The position numbers and the translations under genes are program-made. From Citrobacter sp. (GTDB taxonomy: Bacteria > Pseudomonadota > Gammaproteobacteria > Enterobacterales > Enterobacteriaceae), in NCBI GenBank assembly GCA_019415335.1, contig DXKH01000059.1, positions 10,442 through 74,441 of the forward strand: a DNA stretch of 64,000 nucleotides. Direction: 5' to 3'. Shown one piece after another: positions 53,442 to 62,987 of the stretch (its first letter is position 1; every line of letters begins with the position of its first letter). The notes beneath the pieces were generated by a model that was given only the letters and a program-made list of their open reading frames with translations, did not search any database and was not told where the DNA came from.

Positions 53442-55019
53442 TTATTCCCACTCGATCGTGGCTGGCGGTTTACCGCTGATGTCATATACGACGCGTGAAA
53501 TACCGTTCACCTCATTGATGATGCGGTTAGAGACGCGGCCCAGGAAGTCATACGGCAGGTGCGCCCAGTGTGCGGTCATAAAGTCGATGGTTTCGACTGC
53601 ACGCAGAGAAACCACCCAGTCGTATTTACGGCCATCACCCATTACACCAACAGAGCGAACTGGCAGGAACACAGTGAACGCCTGGCTCACTTTGTTGTAC
53701 AGATCGGCTTTGTGCAGTTCTTCAATGAAGATAGCATCCGCACGGCGCAGCAGGTCGCAGTACTCTTTCTTCACTTCACCCAACACGCGTACGCCCAGAC
53801 CCGGGCCCGGGAACGGGTGACGGTAGAGCATGTCGTACGGCAGGCCGAGTTCCAGACCAATTTTACGCACTTCGTCTTTGAACAGCTCTTTCAGCGGCTC
53901 AACCAGCCCCATCTTCATCTCTTTCGGCAAACCACCTACGTTATGGTGAGATTTGATGACGTGCGCTTTACCGGTCGCGGAGGCAGCAGATTCGATAACG
54001 TCAGGATAGATGGTGCCTTGTGCCAGCCATTTCACATCTTCCAGCTTCAGCGCTTCTTCGTCGAAGACTTCCACAAAGACACGGCCGATGATCTTACGTT
54101 TCGCTTCCGGATCGTTCTCGCCCTTCAGCGCCGTCAGGAAACGTTCTTCTGCCGGAACATGAACAATGTTCAGACCAAAGTGGTCACCGAACATGTCCAT
54201 CACCTGCTCGGCTTCATTCAGGCGCAGCAGACCGTTATCGACAAAGACGCAGGTCAGGTTTTTACCGATCGCACGGTGCAGCAGCATCGCGGTAACAGAA
54301 GAGTCCACGCCGCCGGAAAGGCCGAGGATCACTTTGTCGTCACCCACCTGCTGGCGGATACGCTCAACGGCGTCATCGATGATTTTTGCCGGCGTCCACA
54401 ACGCTTCACACTGGCAGATGTCGCGAACAAAACGCTCCAGCATACGCATCCCCTGGCGGGTGTGGGTCACTTCCGGGTGGAACTGAACGCCGTAGAAGCG
54501 TTTTTCTTCATTCGCCATAATGGCAAACGGGCAGCTTTCAGTGCTGGCAACGGTCACGAAGTCAGACGGGATAGCGGTAACTTTATCGCCATGGCTCATC
54601 CACACGTCCAGCAACGGTTTGCCGTCAGCAGTCAGGGAGTCTTCGATGCCGCGAACCAACGCACTGTCGGTCACAACCTCAACCTGCGCGTAGCCGAATT
54701 CACGCTCAGTCGAACCTTCAACATGACCGCCCAGTTGCATCGCCATCGTCTGCATGCCGTAGCACACACCGAAGACCGGAACACCGGCTTCGAAAACGTA
54801 TTGCGGTGCGCGTGGGCTGTTTTCTTCGGTAGTGCTTTCCGGGCCACCAGAAAGAATGATACCGCTAGGATTAAACTCGCGAATCTGTGCTTCAGTCACA
54901 TCCCACGCCCACAGTTCACAGTAAACGCCCAGTTCACGCACGCGACGTGCAACCAGCTGTGTGTACTGCGATCCGAAATCAAGGATGAGAATGCGATGCT
55001 TGTGAATATTGTCTGTCAT
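53442..55019 (-). CDS. guaA: GMP synthase (glutamine-hydrolysing)
   Basis: GuaA aminates XMP to GMP. The 525 residues match E. coli. The N-terminal class I glutaminase has C86 in [10 protein letters not shown] and the His-Glu pair in [11 protein letters not shown]; the ATP-pyrophosphatase domain has the PP-loop [15 protein letters not shown]; the C-terminal dimerisation domain ends KPPATIEWE. It follows guaB after 67 nt containing a hairpin. A 487-codon open frame lies antisense to the whole gene and is a codon-usage shadow. Confidence 0.97.
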   Translation of the reverse strand: MTDNIHKHRILILDFGSQYTQLVARRVRELGVYCELWAWDVTEAQIREFNPSGIILSGGPESTTEENSPRAPQYVFEAGVPVFGVCYGMQTMAMQLGGHVEGSTEREFGYAQVEVVTDSALVRGIEDSLTADGKPLLDVWMSHGDKVTAIPSDFVTVASTESCPFAIMANEEKRFYGVQFHPEVTHTRQGMRMLERFVRDICQCEALWTPAKIIDDAVERIRQQVGDDKVILGLSGGVDSSVTAMLLHRAIGKNLTCVFVDNGLLRLNEAEQVMDMFGDHFGLNIVHVPAEERFLTALKGENDPEAKRKIIGRVFVEVFDEEALKLEDVKWLAQGTIYPDVIESAASATGKAHVIKSHHNVGGLPKEMKMGLVEPLKELFKDEVRKIGLELGLPYDMLYRHPFPGPGLGVRVLGEVKKEYCDLLRRADAIFIEELHKADLYNKVSQAFTVFLPVRSVGVMGDGRKYDWVVSLRAVETIDFMTAHWAHLPYDFLGRVSNRIINEVNGISRVVYDISGKPPATIEWE

Positions 55020-55047
55020 TGACGCTAATTCCGAGGCAAGTGAAACA

Positions 55048-55076
55048 ATAACAAAACGCCCGGTTAAAACCGGGCG
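55048..55076 (-). terminator. Terminator-like hairpin between guaB and guaA
   Basis: On the minus strand CGCCCGGTT/AACCGGGCG (55076-55057) is followed by TTTTGTTATTG. It is a complete intrinsic-terminator shape inside the guaBA operon and could lower guaA relative to guaB. Confidence 0.75.
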
Positions 55077-55086
55077 CGGAAACTTA

Positions 55087-56553
55087 TCAGGAGCCCATAC
55101 GGTAGTTCGGGGACTCTTTGGTGATGGTCACGTCGTGAACGTGGCTTTCCTGAATACCCGCACCACTGATACGTACGAATTCCGCTTTAGTACGCAATTC
55201 GTCGATAGTACCACAGCCGGTCAGCCCCATACAGGAGCGCAGGCCGCCCATCTGCTGGTGAATGATCTCTTTCAGGCGGCCTTTATAGGCAACGCGACCT
55301 TCGATACCTTCCGGCACCAGTTTGTCAGCGGCGTTATCGCTCTGGAAGTAACGGTCAGAAGAACCTTTGGACATCGCGCCCAGAGAGCCCATGCCACGGT
55401 AGGATTTGTAAGAACGGCCCTGGTAGAGTTCGATTTCACCCGGGGATTCTTCCGTGCCCGCCAGCATGGAGCCCACCATCACTGCGCTTGCGCCAGCCGC
55501 GATGGCTTTGGCGATATCGCCAGAGAAACGGATACCGCCGTCAGCGATAACCGGAATACCCATGCCTTCCAGCGCTTCAACGGCATCAGACACCGCGGTG
55601 ATCTGCGGAACACCCACGCCAGTCACGATACGAGTCGTACAGATGGAACCAGGACCGATACCCACTTTTACCGCGCTCACGCCCGCTTCCGCCAGCGCCC
55701 GCGCGCCCGCACCAGTCGCTACGTTGCCACCAATGATTTGCAGATCCGGGTATTTCGCACGGGTTTCACGAATGCGCTGTAAAACGCCTTCTGAGTGGCC
55801 GTGAGAGGAGTCGATCAGCAGCACGTCAACACCGGCCGCGACCAGCGCATCAACACGCTCTTCGTTGCCTGCGCCTGCGCCAACCGCAGCGCCAACGCGC
55901 AGACGGCCATGCTCATCTTTACAGGAGTTCGGCTTACGCTCGGCTTTCTGGAAGTCTTTTACGGTGATCATGCCAAGCAGATGGAAGCTGTCATCAACAA
56001 CCAGCGCTTTCTCAACGCGTTTCTCGTGCATTTTAGCCAGCACAACATCACGCGCTTCGCCTTCGCGAACGGTGACCAGACGCTCTTTCGGCGTCATGTA
56101 AACGCTGACCGGCTGGCTCAAATCGGTCACAAAACGCACGTCACGACCCGTGATGATCCCGACCAGTTCGTTGTCTTGCGTCACCACCGGGTAACCAGCA
56201 AAACCATTGCGTTCAGTCAGCTCTTTCACTTCACGCAGAGTGGTCGTCGGCAGAACGGTTTGCGGGTCGGTTACCACGCCTGATTCATGTTTTTTCACGC
56301 GGCGAACTTCTTCCGCCTGACGCTCAATCGACATGTTTTTGTGGATAAAACCGATGCCGCCTTCCTGTGCCAGCGCAATCGCGAGGCGCGCTTCAGTCAC
56401 GGTATCCATCGCTGCGGAGAGCATAGGAATGTTCAGACGAATGGTTTTCGTCAACTGCGTGCTGAGGTCGGCAGTATTCGGCAGAACGGTGGAATGAGCG
56501 GGAACGAGGAGAACGTCGTCAAACGTCAAAGCTTCTTTAGCAATACGTAGCAT
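55087..56553 (-). CDS. guaB: IMP dehydrogenase
   Basis: GuaB oxidises IMP to XMP, the committed step to GMP. The ATG at 56553 ([20 protein letters not shown]) gives 488 residues as in E. coli; the open frame extends upstream through the promoter but is not translated. Two CBS domains lie between about 90 and 205, and the catalytic cysteine is C305 in [14 protein letters not shown] PurR-like operator and -10 box lie upstream; xseA is divergent. Confidence 0.97.
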   Translation of the reverse strand: MLRIAKEALTFDDVLLVPAHSTVLPNTADLSTQLTKTIRLNIPMLSAAMDTVTEARLAIALAQEGGIGFIHKNMSIERQAEEVRRVKKHESGVVTDPQTVLPTTTLREVKELTERNGFAGYPVVTQDNELVGIITGRDVRFVTDLSQPVSVYMTPKERLVTVREGEARDVVLAKMHEKRVEKALVVDDSFHLLGMITVKDFQKAERKPNSCKDEHGRLRVGAAVGAGAGNEERVDALVAAGVDVLLIDSSHGHSEGVLQRIRETRAKYPDLQIIGGNVATGAGARALAEAGVSAVKVGIGPGSICTTRIVTGVGVPQITAVSDAVEALEGMGIPVIADGGIRFSGDIAKAIAAGASAVMVGSMLAGTEESPGEIELYQGRSYKSYRGMGSLGAMSKGSSDRYFQSDNAADKLVPEGIEGRVAYKGRLKEIIHQQMGGLRSCMGLTGCGTIDELRTKAEFVRISGAGIQESHVHDVTITKESPNYRMGS

Positions 56554-56596
56554 GGGCAATATCTCTAACCTGGGGGTGGATAAATATTGCCGTGGC

Positions 56597-56622
56597 ATTA
56601 TACAGAGCGTAATCGGTTGCAT
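56597..56622 (-). promoter_or_regulatory. guaBA promoter -10 with PurR-like operator
   Basis: On the minus strand ATGCAACCGATTACGC (56622-56607) fits the PurR consensus except the last base, and TATAAT (56602-56597) is a perfect -10. The operator lies in the promoter spacer. Confidence 0.8.
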
Positions 56623-56714
56623 CCACACTTTTTTGCAAATAATGCTTGCGCTCCTGCTCAGGCGGGTTACTATCGATTGAATAACCTGCTGATTTAGAAT
56701 TTGATCCCGCTCAC

Positions 56715-58079
56715 ATGTTATCCTCTCAGACCTCCGCAATTTTTACTGTTAGCCGCCTCAATCAGACGGTTCGTCTGCTGTTAGAACAGGAGATGGGACA
56801 GGTCTGGATCAGCGGTGAGATTTCTAATTTCTCACAGCCGTCATCGGGGCACTGGTATTTCACGCTGAAAGATGACACGGCACAGGTCCGCTGTGCAATG
56901 TTTCGCAACAGCAATCGTCGGGTAACTTTTCGCCCTCAGCACGGCCAGCAGGTTCTGGTTCGCGCCAATATCACCCTGTATGAGCCGCGCGGCGATTATC
57001 AGATTATCGTCGAAAGCATGCAACCTGCCGGCGAAGGTCTGCTCCAGCAAAAGTATGAACAGTTAAAAGCCAAATTGCAGGCTGAAGGGCTTTTTGATCA
57101 GCAGCACAAGCAACCACTCCCCTCTCCCGCCCACTGTGTGGGGGTGATTACCTCGAAGACCGGGGCCGCGCTGCACGATATTCTCCATGTCCTGAAACGT
57201 CGCGATCCCTCTTTGCCGGTCATTATCTACCCGACCGCCGTCCAGGGAGACGATGCGCCAGGTCAGATTGTCCGCGCAATTGAGCTGGCGAATGCGCGCC
57301 AGGAGTGTGATGTCCTGATCGTCGGGCGCGGTGGCGGTTCGCTGGAAGATTTGTGGAGCTTTAACGACGAGCGCGTCGCACGGGCTATTTTTGCCAGCGC
57401 GATCCCGGTAGTGAGCGCCGTCGGCCACGAGACTGACGTGACTATTGCCGATTTTATTGCCGACTTGCGTGCACCGACGCCTTCGGCTGCCGCTGAACTG
57501 GTCAGCCGGAATCAGCAGGAGTTGCTGCGCCAAATCCTGTCTGCCCAACAGCGTCTCGGCATGGCGATGGATTACTTTCTGGCAAACCGCAGTCGCCGGT
57601 TCACCCAGATTTATCATCGCCTGCAACAGCAGCATCCGCAATTGCGTCTCGCCCGTCAGCAGACGGCACTGGAAAGATTGCATCAGCGGATGAACGTTGC
57701 TATCGACAGCCAGTTGAAGCTCACCAGCCAGCGGCAATCCCGTCTGCTGCAACGCCTGAACCAACAAAGTCCTCAGCCGCGCATTCATCGTGCACAAACC
57801 CGCATTCAGCAACTGGAATACCGTCTGGCGGAGAATGTGCGTTCACGCCTGAGCGCCACACGTGAACGCTTTGGCAACGCGGTAACGCATCTGGAAGCGG
57901 TCAGCCCACTCTCGACCCTGGCACGTGGCTACAGCGTCTCTACCGCCACCGATGGCAAAGTGCTGAAAAAAGTGAAACAGGTGAAAACGGGTGATGTGAT
58001 GACCACCCGGCTGGAAGACGGTTGGGTGGAGAGCCAGGTCACCGATATCAAACCGGTGAAGAAGCGCGCCCGCCAATAA
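56715..58079 (+). CDS. xseA: Exodeoxyribonuclease VII large subunit
   Basis: XseA is the catalytic subunit of ExoVII, which degrades single-stranded DNA processively with XseB. The 454 residues are two fewer than in E. coli. An N-terminal OB fold ([20 protein letters not shown]) is followed by the nuclease domain with [31 protein letters not shown] and [14 protein letters not shown] long coiled-coil of Gln/Arg-rich repeats (about 270-390) binds XseB. It is divergent from guaB. Confidence 0.96.
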   Translation: MLSSQTSAIFTVSRLNQTVRLLLEQEMGQVWISGEISNFSQPSSGHWYFTLKDDTAQVRCAMFRNSNRRVTFRPQHGQQVLVRANITLYEPRGDYQIIVESMQPAGEGLLQQKYEQLKAKLQAEGLFDQQHKQPLPSPAHCVGVITSKTGAALHDILHVLKRRDPSLPVIIYPTAVQGDDAPGQIVRAIELANARQECDVLIVGRGGGSLEDLWSFNDERVARAIFASAIPVVSAVGHETDVTIADFIADLRAPTPSAAAELVSRNQQELLRQILSAQQRLGMAMDYFLANRSRRFTQIYHRLQQQHPQLRLARQQTALERLHQRMNVAIDSQLKLTSQRQSRLLQRLNQQSPQPRIHRAQTRIQQLEYRLAENVRSRLSATRERFGNAVTHLEAVSPLSTLARGYSVSTATDGKVLKKVKQVKTGDVMTTRLEDGWVESQVTDIKPVKKRARQ

Positions 58080-58116
58080 GTGGCTCAGCCTCTGTCAGGG
58101 ACTGAGCCATATCGAC

Positions 58117-58338
58117 TCACGCGTTATGCAGCGTAAACTCAACACGTTTTTTTGAAATCAACCCGTGACCGTTCTGACAAAAATAATCCACCGCACCGCA
58201 GGCTTTTAGCACTTGTAGCGGCTGGTGGCAGTCCGGACACTGCGCTTCAACGGTAAAGTCGGTATGACAGGTCGCACAATGGGCTGTATCGCCACTGCGG
58301 TCCAGCGGGTTATGACAAACAGGGCACATCAGTTCCAT
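58117..58338 (-). CDS. yfgJ: YfgJ, zinc-ribbon protein
   Basis: The ATG at 58338 (MELMCPVCHNPLD) with GGAGATG upstream gives 73 residues; E. coli YfgJ has 71. Two zinc-binding knuckle pairs are visible, CPVC...CATC in the first half and CPDC...CGAVDYFC in the second, so it is a double zinc ribbon (DUF1407-type). Function is unknown. An accessory gene lies directly upstream on the same strand, 42 nt away, and might share its transcript. Confidence 0.88.
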   Translation of the reverse strand: MELMCPVCHNPLDRSGDTAHCATCHTDFTVEAQCPDCHQPLQVLKACGAVDYFCQNGHGLISKKRVEFTLHNA

Positions 58339-58380
58339 ACCATCTCCTTCACACACCTCTTCTACTGAAAAGGATACCAA

Positions 58381-59442
58381 TTACTGGGGCGTTCTGTCCT
58401 GAAGATACTGACCCAGAGCCTTTTCTGAGGTGAAACAGGTAAAGGTCATCTTCGGGTTCCAGTAACGCTCAATTGCGCCAAACACATCAATCGCGACTTC
58501 GTCACCATTTTCAAGCTTGTACATTCCGTTCCCTTCGGCTGTCACAACCCGTATTCCGGATTTATTTTTACCAAAAGCAATCTCAGAGGGGCTGACAAAG
58601 AAAAAAGTCTGCATTTTGTAACTGACATTACCACCGCCGTTGTACTTCTCCGTGCCGTCAGCCAGACAGGAGTATACTGCCCGGCTTTTTGCTGAGTATT
58701 CAATGATGTTCACCGCAGCAGGGCGCGGTGGCACCACTGGCATGACGGGCACAGGTTTCTGAACCGGTTCGGACTGGGGCTGATATTTCGCCGCCTGTGG
58801 CGGTTCGGGCAGTCTTGTCGGAGGTGGTGCAGGCACCGGTTTTGCGACGGAAGGCGTCACCGGCGTGTTGGCGAGTGCGGTATCCGCTGGCGTCGACGAG
58901 GAGTTATTCAGACCAAAGATCACCAACACCGCAACGATGGCGAGGATGCCAAACCCGAATTTCTCCGCCTTTAGTTTGTCATAAAATGATATTTTTCCTG
59001 AGCGTGCCGCCGTTGTTTTCGTCTGCTGTGTAGCGGTGTCCTGACGGGCGCGCTCATCGGCCTGTCGCCTCTGCTCCTGTGCTTTTTGCTCGGCCTGCTG
59101 GCGAAAGTACGCCTCGTCGTGACGCTTCTTCTCTTCCGCTGCGCGCTTATTTTGCTCGGTCTGGTATTCCCGATGCCTCTGTTCTGCTTCCTGCCTCGCC
59201 CGACGTTCGTTTGCCGCCTCCTGTCTGGCGGTTTCGGCATCCCGGCGATAGCGTTCGGACTCTGCGGAACTGTCGCTCGACGCCCCACCAGTGCTGTAGA
59301 TGTCTTCCATTGTCAGCCCATAAATCGCCATATATCGGCGAGCGCGACTAAACGCGTTTGCGGATTCACCGTCATTGGAGGACTGCGCGGCAAGCGCCAG
59401 GAGCTTGCGGATTTTCTCGATTTGTTTTGCTTTATCGGTCAT
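58381..59442 (-). CDS. Accessory DUF2786 / coiled-coil / single-span membrane protein of unknown function
   Basis: I do not recognise this 353-residue protein as a named gene. Residues about 5-50 match the DUF2786 pattern (EKIRKLLALAAQSSNDGESA ... YMAIYGLTMEDI). Residues 60-140 are a highly charged Glu/Arg/Gln coiled coil. A membrane segment follows at about 162-178 (FGFGILAIVAVLVIFGL), then a Pro-rich linker (185-243) and a C-terminal domain (245-353) with cysteines in YSCLAD and FTCFTS that could pair. The topology suggests a cytosolic sensor joined to a periplasmic domain (inference). E. coli K-12 has no gene between yfgJ and der. Confidence 0.85.
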   Translation of the reverse strand: MTDKAKQIEKIRKLLALAAQSSNDGESANAFSRARRYMAIYGLTMEDIYSTGGASSDSSAESERYRRDAETARQEAANERRARQEAEQRHREYQTEQNKRAAEEKKRHDEAYFRQQAEQKAQEQRRQADERARQDTATQQTKTTAARSGKISFYDKLKAEKFGFGILAIVAVLVIFGLNNSSSTPADTALANTPVTPSVAKPVPAPPPTRLPEPPQAAKYQPQSEPVQKPVPVMPVVPPRPAAVNIIEYSAKSRAVYSCLADGTEKYNGGGNVSYKMQTFFFVSPSEIAFGKNKSGIRVVTAEGNGMYKLENGDEVAIDVFGAIERYWNPKMTFTCFTSEKALGQYLQDRTPQ

Positions 59443-59521
59443 CAGACGATCTTCTAAAGACGGGCATCCGTGCGCCTGAGTTACGTTAACAGAATATCAA
59501 CGGTAGACTGACAGACACCAA

Positions 59522-59544
59522 AAAGCCCGACGGATGCGGGCTTT
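59522..59544 (-). terminator. der terminator hairpin
   Basis: On the minus strand AAGCCCGCATCCGTCGGGCTT is followed by TTTGGTG. It lies about 30 nt beyond the der stop and upstream of the DUF2786 gene. Confidence 0.8.
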
Positions 59545-59551
59545 CTGGGCG

Positions 59552-59570
59552 TTACCTGCAAGGCAGGTAA
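59552..59570 (-). other. Second perfect hairpin just after der
   Basis: TTACCTGC-AAG-GCAGGTAA is an 8-3-8 perfect inverted repeat 4 nt past the der stop codon, without a U tract. With the following terminator it makes a tandem 3'-end structure. Confidence 0.6.
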
Positions 59571-59574
59571 GTTA

Positions 59575-61047
59575 TTACTTACTTTTCTTGATGTGTTTAA
59601 TCAGACGCTTACGCTTACGCATCTGGGTCGGGGTCAGCGTATTGCGCTTATTAGCGTACGGGTTTTCGCCCTCTTTAAACTGGATGCGAATCGGCGTCCC
59701 CATCACTTCCAGCGATTTGCGGAAGTAGTTCATCAGATAGCGCTTATAGGAATCCGGCAGGTCTTTGACCTGGTTACCGTGAATCACCACAATCGGTGGA
59801 TTATACCCCCCGGCGTGGGCATATTTCAGCTTCACACGACGACCACGGACCAGCGGGGGTTGGTGATCTTCGACCGCCATTGTCATGATACGGGTCAGCA
59901 TCGCCGTACTGACGCGACGGGTAGAACTGTCATACGCTTCGCGTACGGACTCAAACAGGTTACCGACACCGCTGCCGTGCAGCGCAGAGATAAAGTGCAC
60001 GCGCGCGAAATCGATAAAGCCCAGACGGAAGTCCAGCGTCTCTTTCACCTGCTCTTTCACTTCCTGAGTCAGTCCGTCCCACTTGTTCACCACGATGACA
60101 AGTGAGCGCCCACTATTGAGGATAAAGCCCAGCAGCGACAGATCCTGGTCAGAGATACCTTCACGGGCATCAATCACCAGCATCACCACGTTAGCGTCTT
60201 CAATCGCCTGCAGTGTTTTGATAACTGAGAACTTTTCCACCGCATCGGTGATTTTGCCGCGCTTACGCACCCCGGCAGTATCGATGAGCACGTATTCGCG
60301 CTCATCGCGTTCCATCGGGATATAAATACTGTCACGGGTGGTACCTGGCATGTCATAAACCACCACGCGGTCCTCACCCAGAATACGGTTAGTCAGTGTG
60401 GACTTACCGACGTTCGGACGACCGACAATCGCCAGCTTGATTGGCAGATCCTGCGGATTGAAGTCATCTTCCGGCTCTTCTTCACCGTTTTCATCGGCTT
60501 CGAACTGCGCCCAGTATTCGGCGTCTTCATCCACCTCTTCCTGCGGCGCGACATCGTCCATCCACGGCAGCAGAACGTGTTCCAGCAGGCTGAGCACCCC
60601 ACGACCATGAGATGCGGCGATTGGGTGAATTTCACCCAGACCCAGCGAGTAGAAATCAAGGATGGCCTGATCCGGATCGAGTCCGTCCGTTTTGTTGGCG
60701 ACCAGGAACGTCGGTTTTTCACGGGAACGTAAATGCTGGGCGATAGCTTCATCCGCTGGCATCAGACCAGCGCGCGCATCCACCATGAACAGCACCACAT
60801 CCGCCTCTTCAATCGCCAGCAGCGACTGTTCCGCCATCCGCGTTTCTACACCATCTTCGGTGCCATCAATACCGCCGGTATCGATGCAGATAAACTCACG
60901 ACCTTCAATCTCCGCACGACCGTACTTACGGTCACGAGTCAGACCCGGGAAATCCGCAACCAGCGCATCTCGGGTGCGAGTTAGACGGTTAAATAACGTG
61001 GATTTTCCGACGTTAGGGCGCCCGACAAGCGCGACCACAGGTACCAT
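59575..61047 (-). CDS. der: GTPase Der (EngA)
   Basis: Der is an essential double GTPase required for 50S ribosomal subunit assembly. The 490 residues match E. coli. Both G domains start with GRPNVGKST (about 8-16 and 208-216), each with DTxG ([16 protein letters not shown]) and NKxD (NKTDGL, NKWDGL) motifs. An acidic linker ([10 protein letters not shown] ... [10 protein letters not shown]) joins them, and a KH-like domain ends in a basic tail. It is the last gene of hisS-yfgM-bamB-der, separated from bamB by 118 nt with a hairpin. Confidence 0.97.
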   Translation of the reverse strand: MVPVVALVGRPNVGKSTLFNRLTRTRDALVADFPGLTRDRKYGRAEIEGREFICIDTGGIDGTEDGVETRMAEQSLLAIEEADVVLFMVDARAGLMPADEAIAQHLRSREKPTFLVANKTDGLDPDQAILDFYSLGLGEIHPIAASHGRGVLSLLEHVLLPWMDDVAPQEEVDEDAEYWAQFEADENGEEEPEDDFNPQDLPIKLAIVGRPNVGKSTLTNRILGEDRVVVYDMPGTTRDSIYIPMERDEREYVLIDTAGVRKRGKITDAVEKFSVIKTLQAIEDANVVMLVIDAREGISDQDLSLLGFILNSGRSLVIVVNKWDGLTQEVKEQVKETLDFRLGFIDFARVHFISALHGSGVGNLFESVREAYDSSTRRVSTAMLTRIMTMAVEDHQPPLVRGRRVKLKYAHAGGYNPPIVVIHGNQVKDLPDSYKRYLMNYFRKSLEVMGTPIRIQFKEGENPYANKRNTLTPTQMRKRKRLIKHIKKSK

Positions 61048-61111
61048 GTTTAAAGCCTCATTTTAAAAATCATCAGACAACAGACGCGATTTTTGCGCCG
61101 TTGTTAAAAAC

Positions 61112-61145
61112 AGGAAAACGGCCCCTGCACCAGGAGCCGTTTTTT
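61112..61145 (-). terminator. Terminator-like hairpin between bamB and der
   Basis: On the minus strand ACGGCTCCTG/CAGGGGCCGT (61140-61118, one mismatch) is followed by TTTTCCTG and preceded by an A tract. It likely ends part of the bamB transcript, so der may be separately adjusted. Confidence 0.7.
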
Positions 61146-61165
61146 AAAGCGTACGACCAGGACGA

Positions 61166-62344
61166 TTAACGTGTAATAGAGTACACGGTACCGTCTTTGG
61201 CCTGGATTAGCAGTTTGCCATCGGCAGAGACCGGTTCGGTCAGGAAGCCGGAGCTGTCTACTTTCTGCTGAGCCACAAAACGGCCGTCTTCGACATTAAT
61301 CCAGTGCAGATAACCTTCGCTATCACCCACTACCAGGTTGCCATTATACAACGCTGGGGAAGTCAGCAGACGGTGCAGCAGATCGCTCTGCGTCCACAGC
61401 GTAACGCCACCATCGGTGGTCAACGCCAGCACGCGGTCATTCTGATCCACCAGGTAGATACGGTTGCCGTCGACGATAAAGTCATTCACCGAGCCCAGTT
61501 CACGTTTCCACATGATCTGACCACTGCGCAGATCCAGCGCGGTCAGGTTACCGTTATAAGCCAGGGCGTAAACGACGCCATTGACGATAACCGGCGTGGT
61601 ATCCACATCGCTCAGACGGTCAATCTCGGTAGAGCCGGTCGCCTGAGAAATACGCTGCTGCCAAATCATCTGGCCTTGCTGCATCAGCACGGCGCTTACG
61701 CGACCGTTATCGCCACCAACAATGGCCGCACCAAAGGCGGTTGCTGGGGCTGATTCGCCACGCAGGGACAGAGACGGCATATCCAGGTTTACGGTCCACT
61801 TAATGGCACCATCGGCTTCGTTCAGTGCCTGCAACTGACCGTTGCTGGTATGAATCAGCACCATTCCGTCACTGACCACCGGACGAGAAAGCGCTTCGCC
61901 CGCAACTTTGGTTTGCCATGCGACCGTACCGTCCGCCGCGCTCAGCGCATAAACCTGCGCTTTTTCGCTGCCAATATAAACGTGACCGCCAGCAACCGTA
62001 ACGCCGCCAGACAACTGCGCCGACGAACGTGAGAACCAGCCATCTTTCTCGCCCAGGTTAACTGACCAGACTTCTTTGCCGTCATCAGCATTCAACGCTT
62101 TCACCACGCCAGCGCGATCGGCAGCGTATACTACGTTATCGGCATACGCCGGGTGGAGGTTGGAATAGAAATCACCGATACCGTTACCTACAGACGTGCT
62201 CCAGGCCGTAGACGGGGTAAACTGATTTTCAACCACCGGTAATGGGGACATTTTAACAACGTCTTCTTCGCCACTAAACAGTGAACAGCCACTCAACAGG
62301 GTAACAGAAAGCAGTCCTGGCAGAAGTAATTTACGCAATTGCAT
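61166..62344 (-). CDS. bamB: Outer-membrane assembly lipoprotein BamB
   Basis: BamB is the eight-bladed beta-propeller lipoprotein of the BAM complex and binds BamA. The 392 residues match E. coli. The signal peptide ends in the lipobox LLSGC with the acylated C20. PQQ-like propeller repeats recur, for example VYAADRAGVVKALNADDGKE, HVYIGSEKAQVYALSAADG and GVVYALAYNGNLTALDLRSG. It follows yfgM after 10 nt. Confidence 0.96.
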   Translation of the reverse strand: MQLRKLLLPGLLSVTLLSGCSLFSGEEDVVKMSPLPVVENQFTPSTAWSTSVGNGIGDFYSNLHPAYADNVVYAADRAGVVKALNADDGKEVWSVNLGEKDGWFSRSSAQLSGGVTVAGGHVYIGSEKAQVYALSAADGTVAWQTKVAGEALSRPVVSDGMVLIHTSNGQLQALNEADGAIKWTVNLDMPSLSLRGESAPATAFGAAIVGGDNGRVSAVLMQQGQMIWQQRISQATGSTEIDRLSDVDTTPVIVNGVVYALAYNGNLTALDLRSGQIMWKRELGSVNDFIVDGNRIYLVDQNDRVLALTTDGGVTLWTQSDLLHRLLTSPALYNGNLVVGDSEGYLHWINVEDGRFVAQQKVDSSGFLTEPVSADGKLLIQAKDGTVYSITR

Positions 62345-62354
62345 CGGGTCCCTC

Positions 62355-62975
62355 TCAGATGGACAAATTATTGATTTTCATCTGCATCATTTCGCTCAGT
62401 GCCGGAGAGGCGTTACTTTTCACGCCCGCTTCCCACGCACTACGCGCACCTTGTTTATCACCTTTGCTCAGCAGCGCTTCGCCGCGCAGATCGGCAACAA
62501 TCGCCGCCCACCCTTCACCCTTCACGCTATCCAGGGTTTTCAGCGCGGTATCCGCCTGCTTGAGTTGAACCTGAACGCGAGCAAGACGCAGCGTGATCAC
62601 CACGTTAAGATTCTCATCACTCGTGGCGGCCAGTCCCTGCTGAAGCTGGGCTGCGGCTTTCTCAAGTTGATTCTGATCGACAAACTGCTGCGCCAGTTCC
62701 ATCGACGCTAACGCGCCGTAGGTGTTCTTGTTGTCTGCGGCAAATTTCTCCGCTGCAGACAGGTTTTCCGCTTTACCCGCGCTGAGCGAACTCACCACGG
62801 TTTGATATGACAGAGAAGCAGAGCGTGCGGACTCAGTCTGATGACTGTTCCAGTAGCGCCAGCCAATCAGCGCGCCAACACCTAAAATAACCCCAACAGC
62901 CAGGGCTTTGCCGTTTTCAGCAAAGAAGCGTTTAATCGCATCGACCTGGTCGTTTTCGTTCTCGTAAATTTCCAC
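62355..62975 (-). CDS. yfgM: YfgM, inner-membrane TPR-like ancillary protein of the Sec translocon
   Basis: YfgM interacts with PpiD and the SecYEG translocon and links to periplasmic chaperones. The start is GTG at 62975 (MEIYENENDQVDAIKRFF) after AGGAGAGGA, giving 206 residues as in E. coli. A single membrane segment lies at about 24-41 (ALAVGVILGVGALIGWRY) and a helical TPR-like periplasmic domain follows (ALASMELAQQFVDQNQLEKA and similar). hisS is 12 nt upstream and bamB 10 nt downstream. Confidence 0.95.
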   Translation of the reverse strand: MEIYENENDQVDAIKRFFAENGKALAVGVILGVGALIGWRYWNSHQTESARSASLSYQTVVSSLSAGKAENLSAAEKFAADNKNTYGALASMELAQQFVDQNQLEKAAAQLQQGLAATSDENLNVVITLRLARVQVQLKQADTALKTLDSVKGEGWAAIVADLRGEALLSKGDKQGARSAWEAGVKSNASPALSEMMQMKINNLSI

Positions 62976-62987
62976 GCAGTCCTCTCC

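Noticed and set aside
53559..55022. A 487-codon open frame on the plus strand covering all of guaA
   Set aside because: It is exactly antisense to guaA, contains low-complexity His/Arg/Phe-rich residues typical of reverse-complement shadows, and has no recognisable domain or SD.
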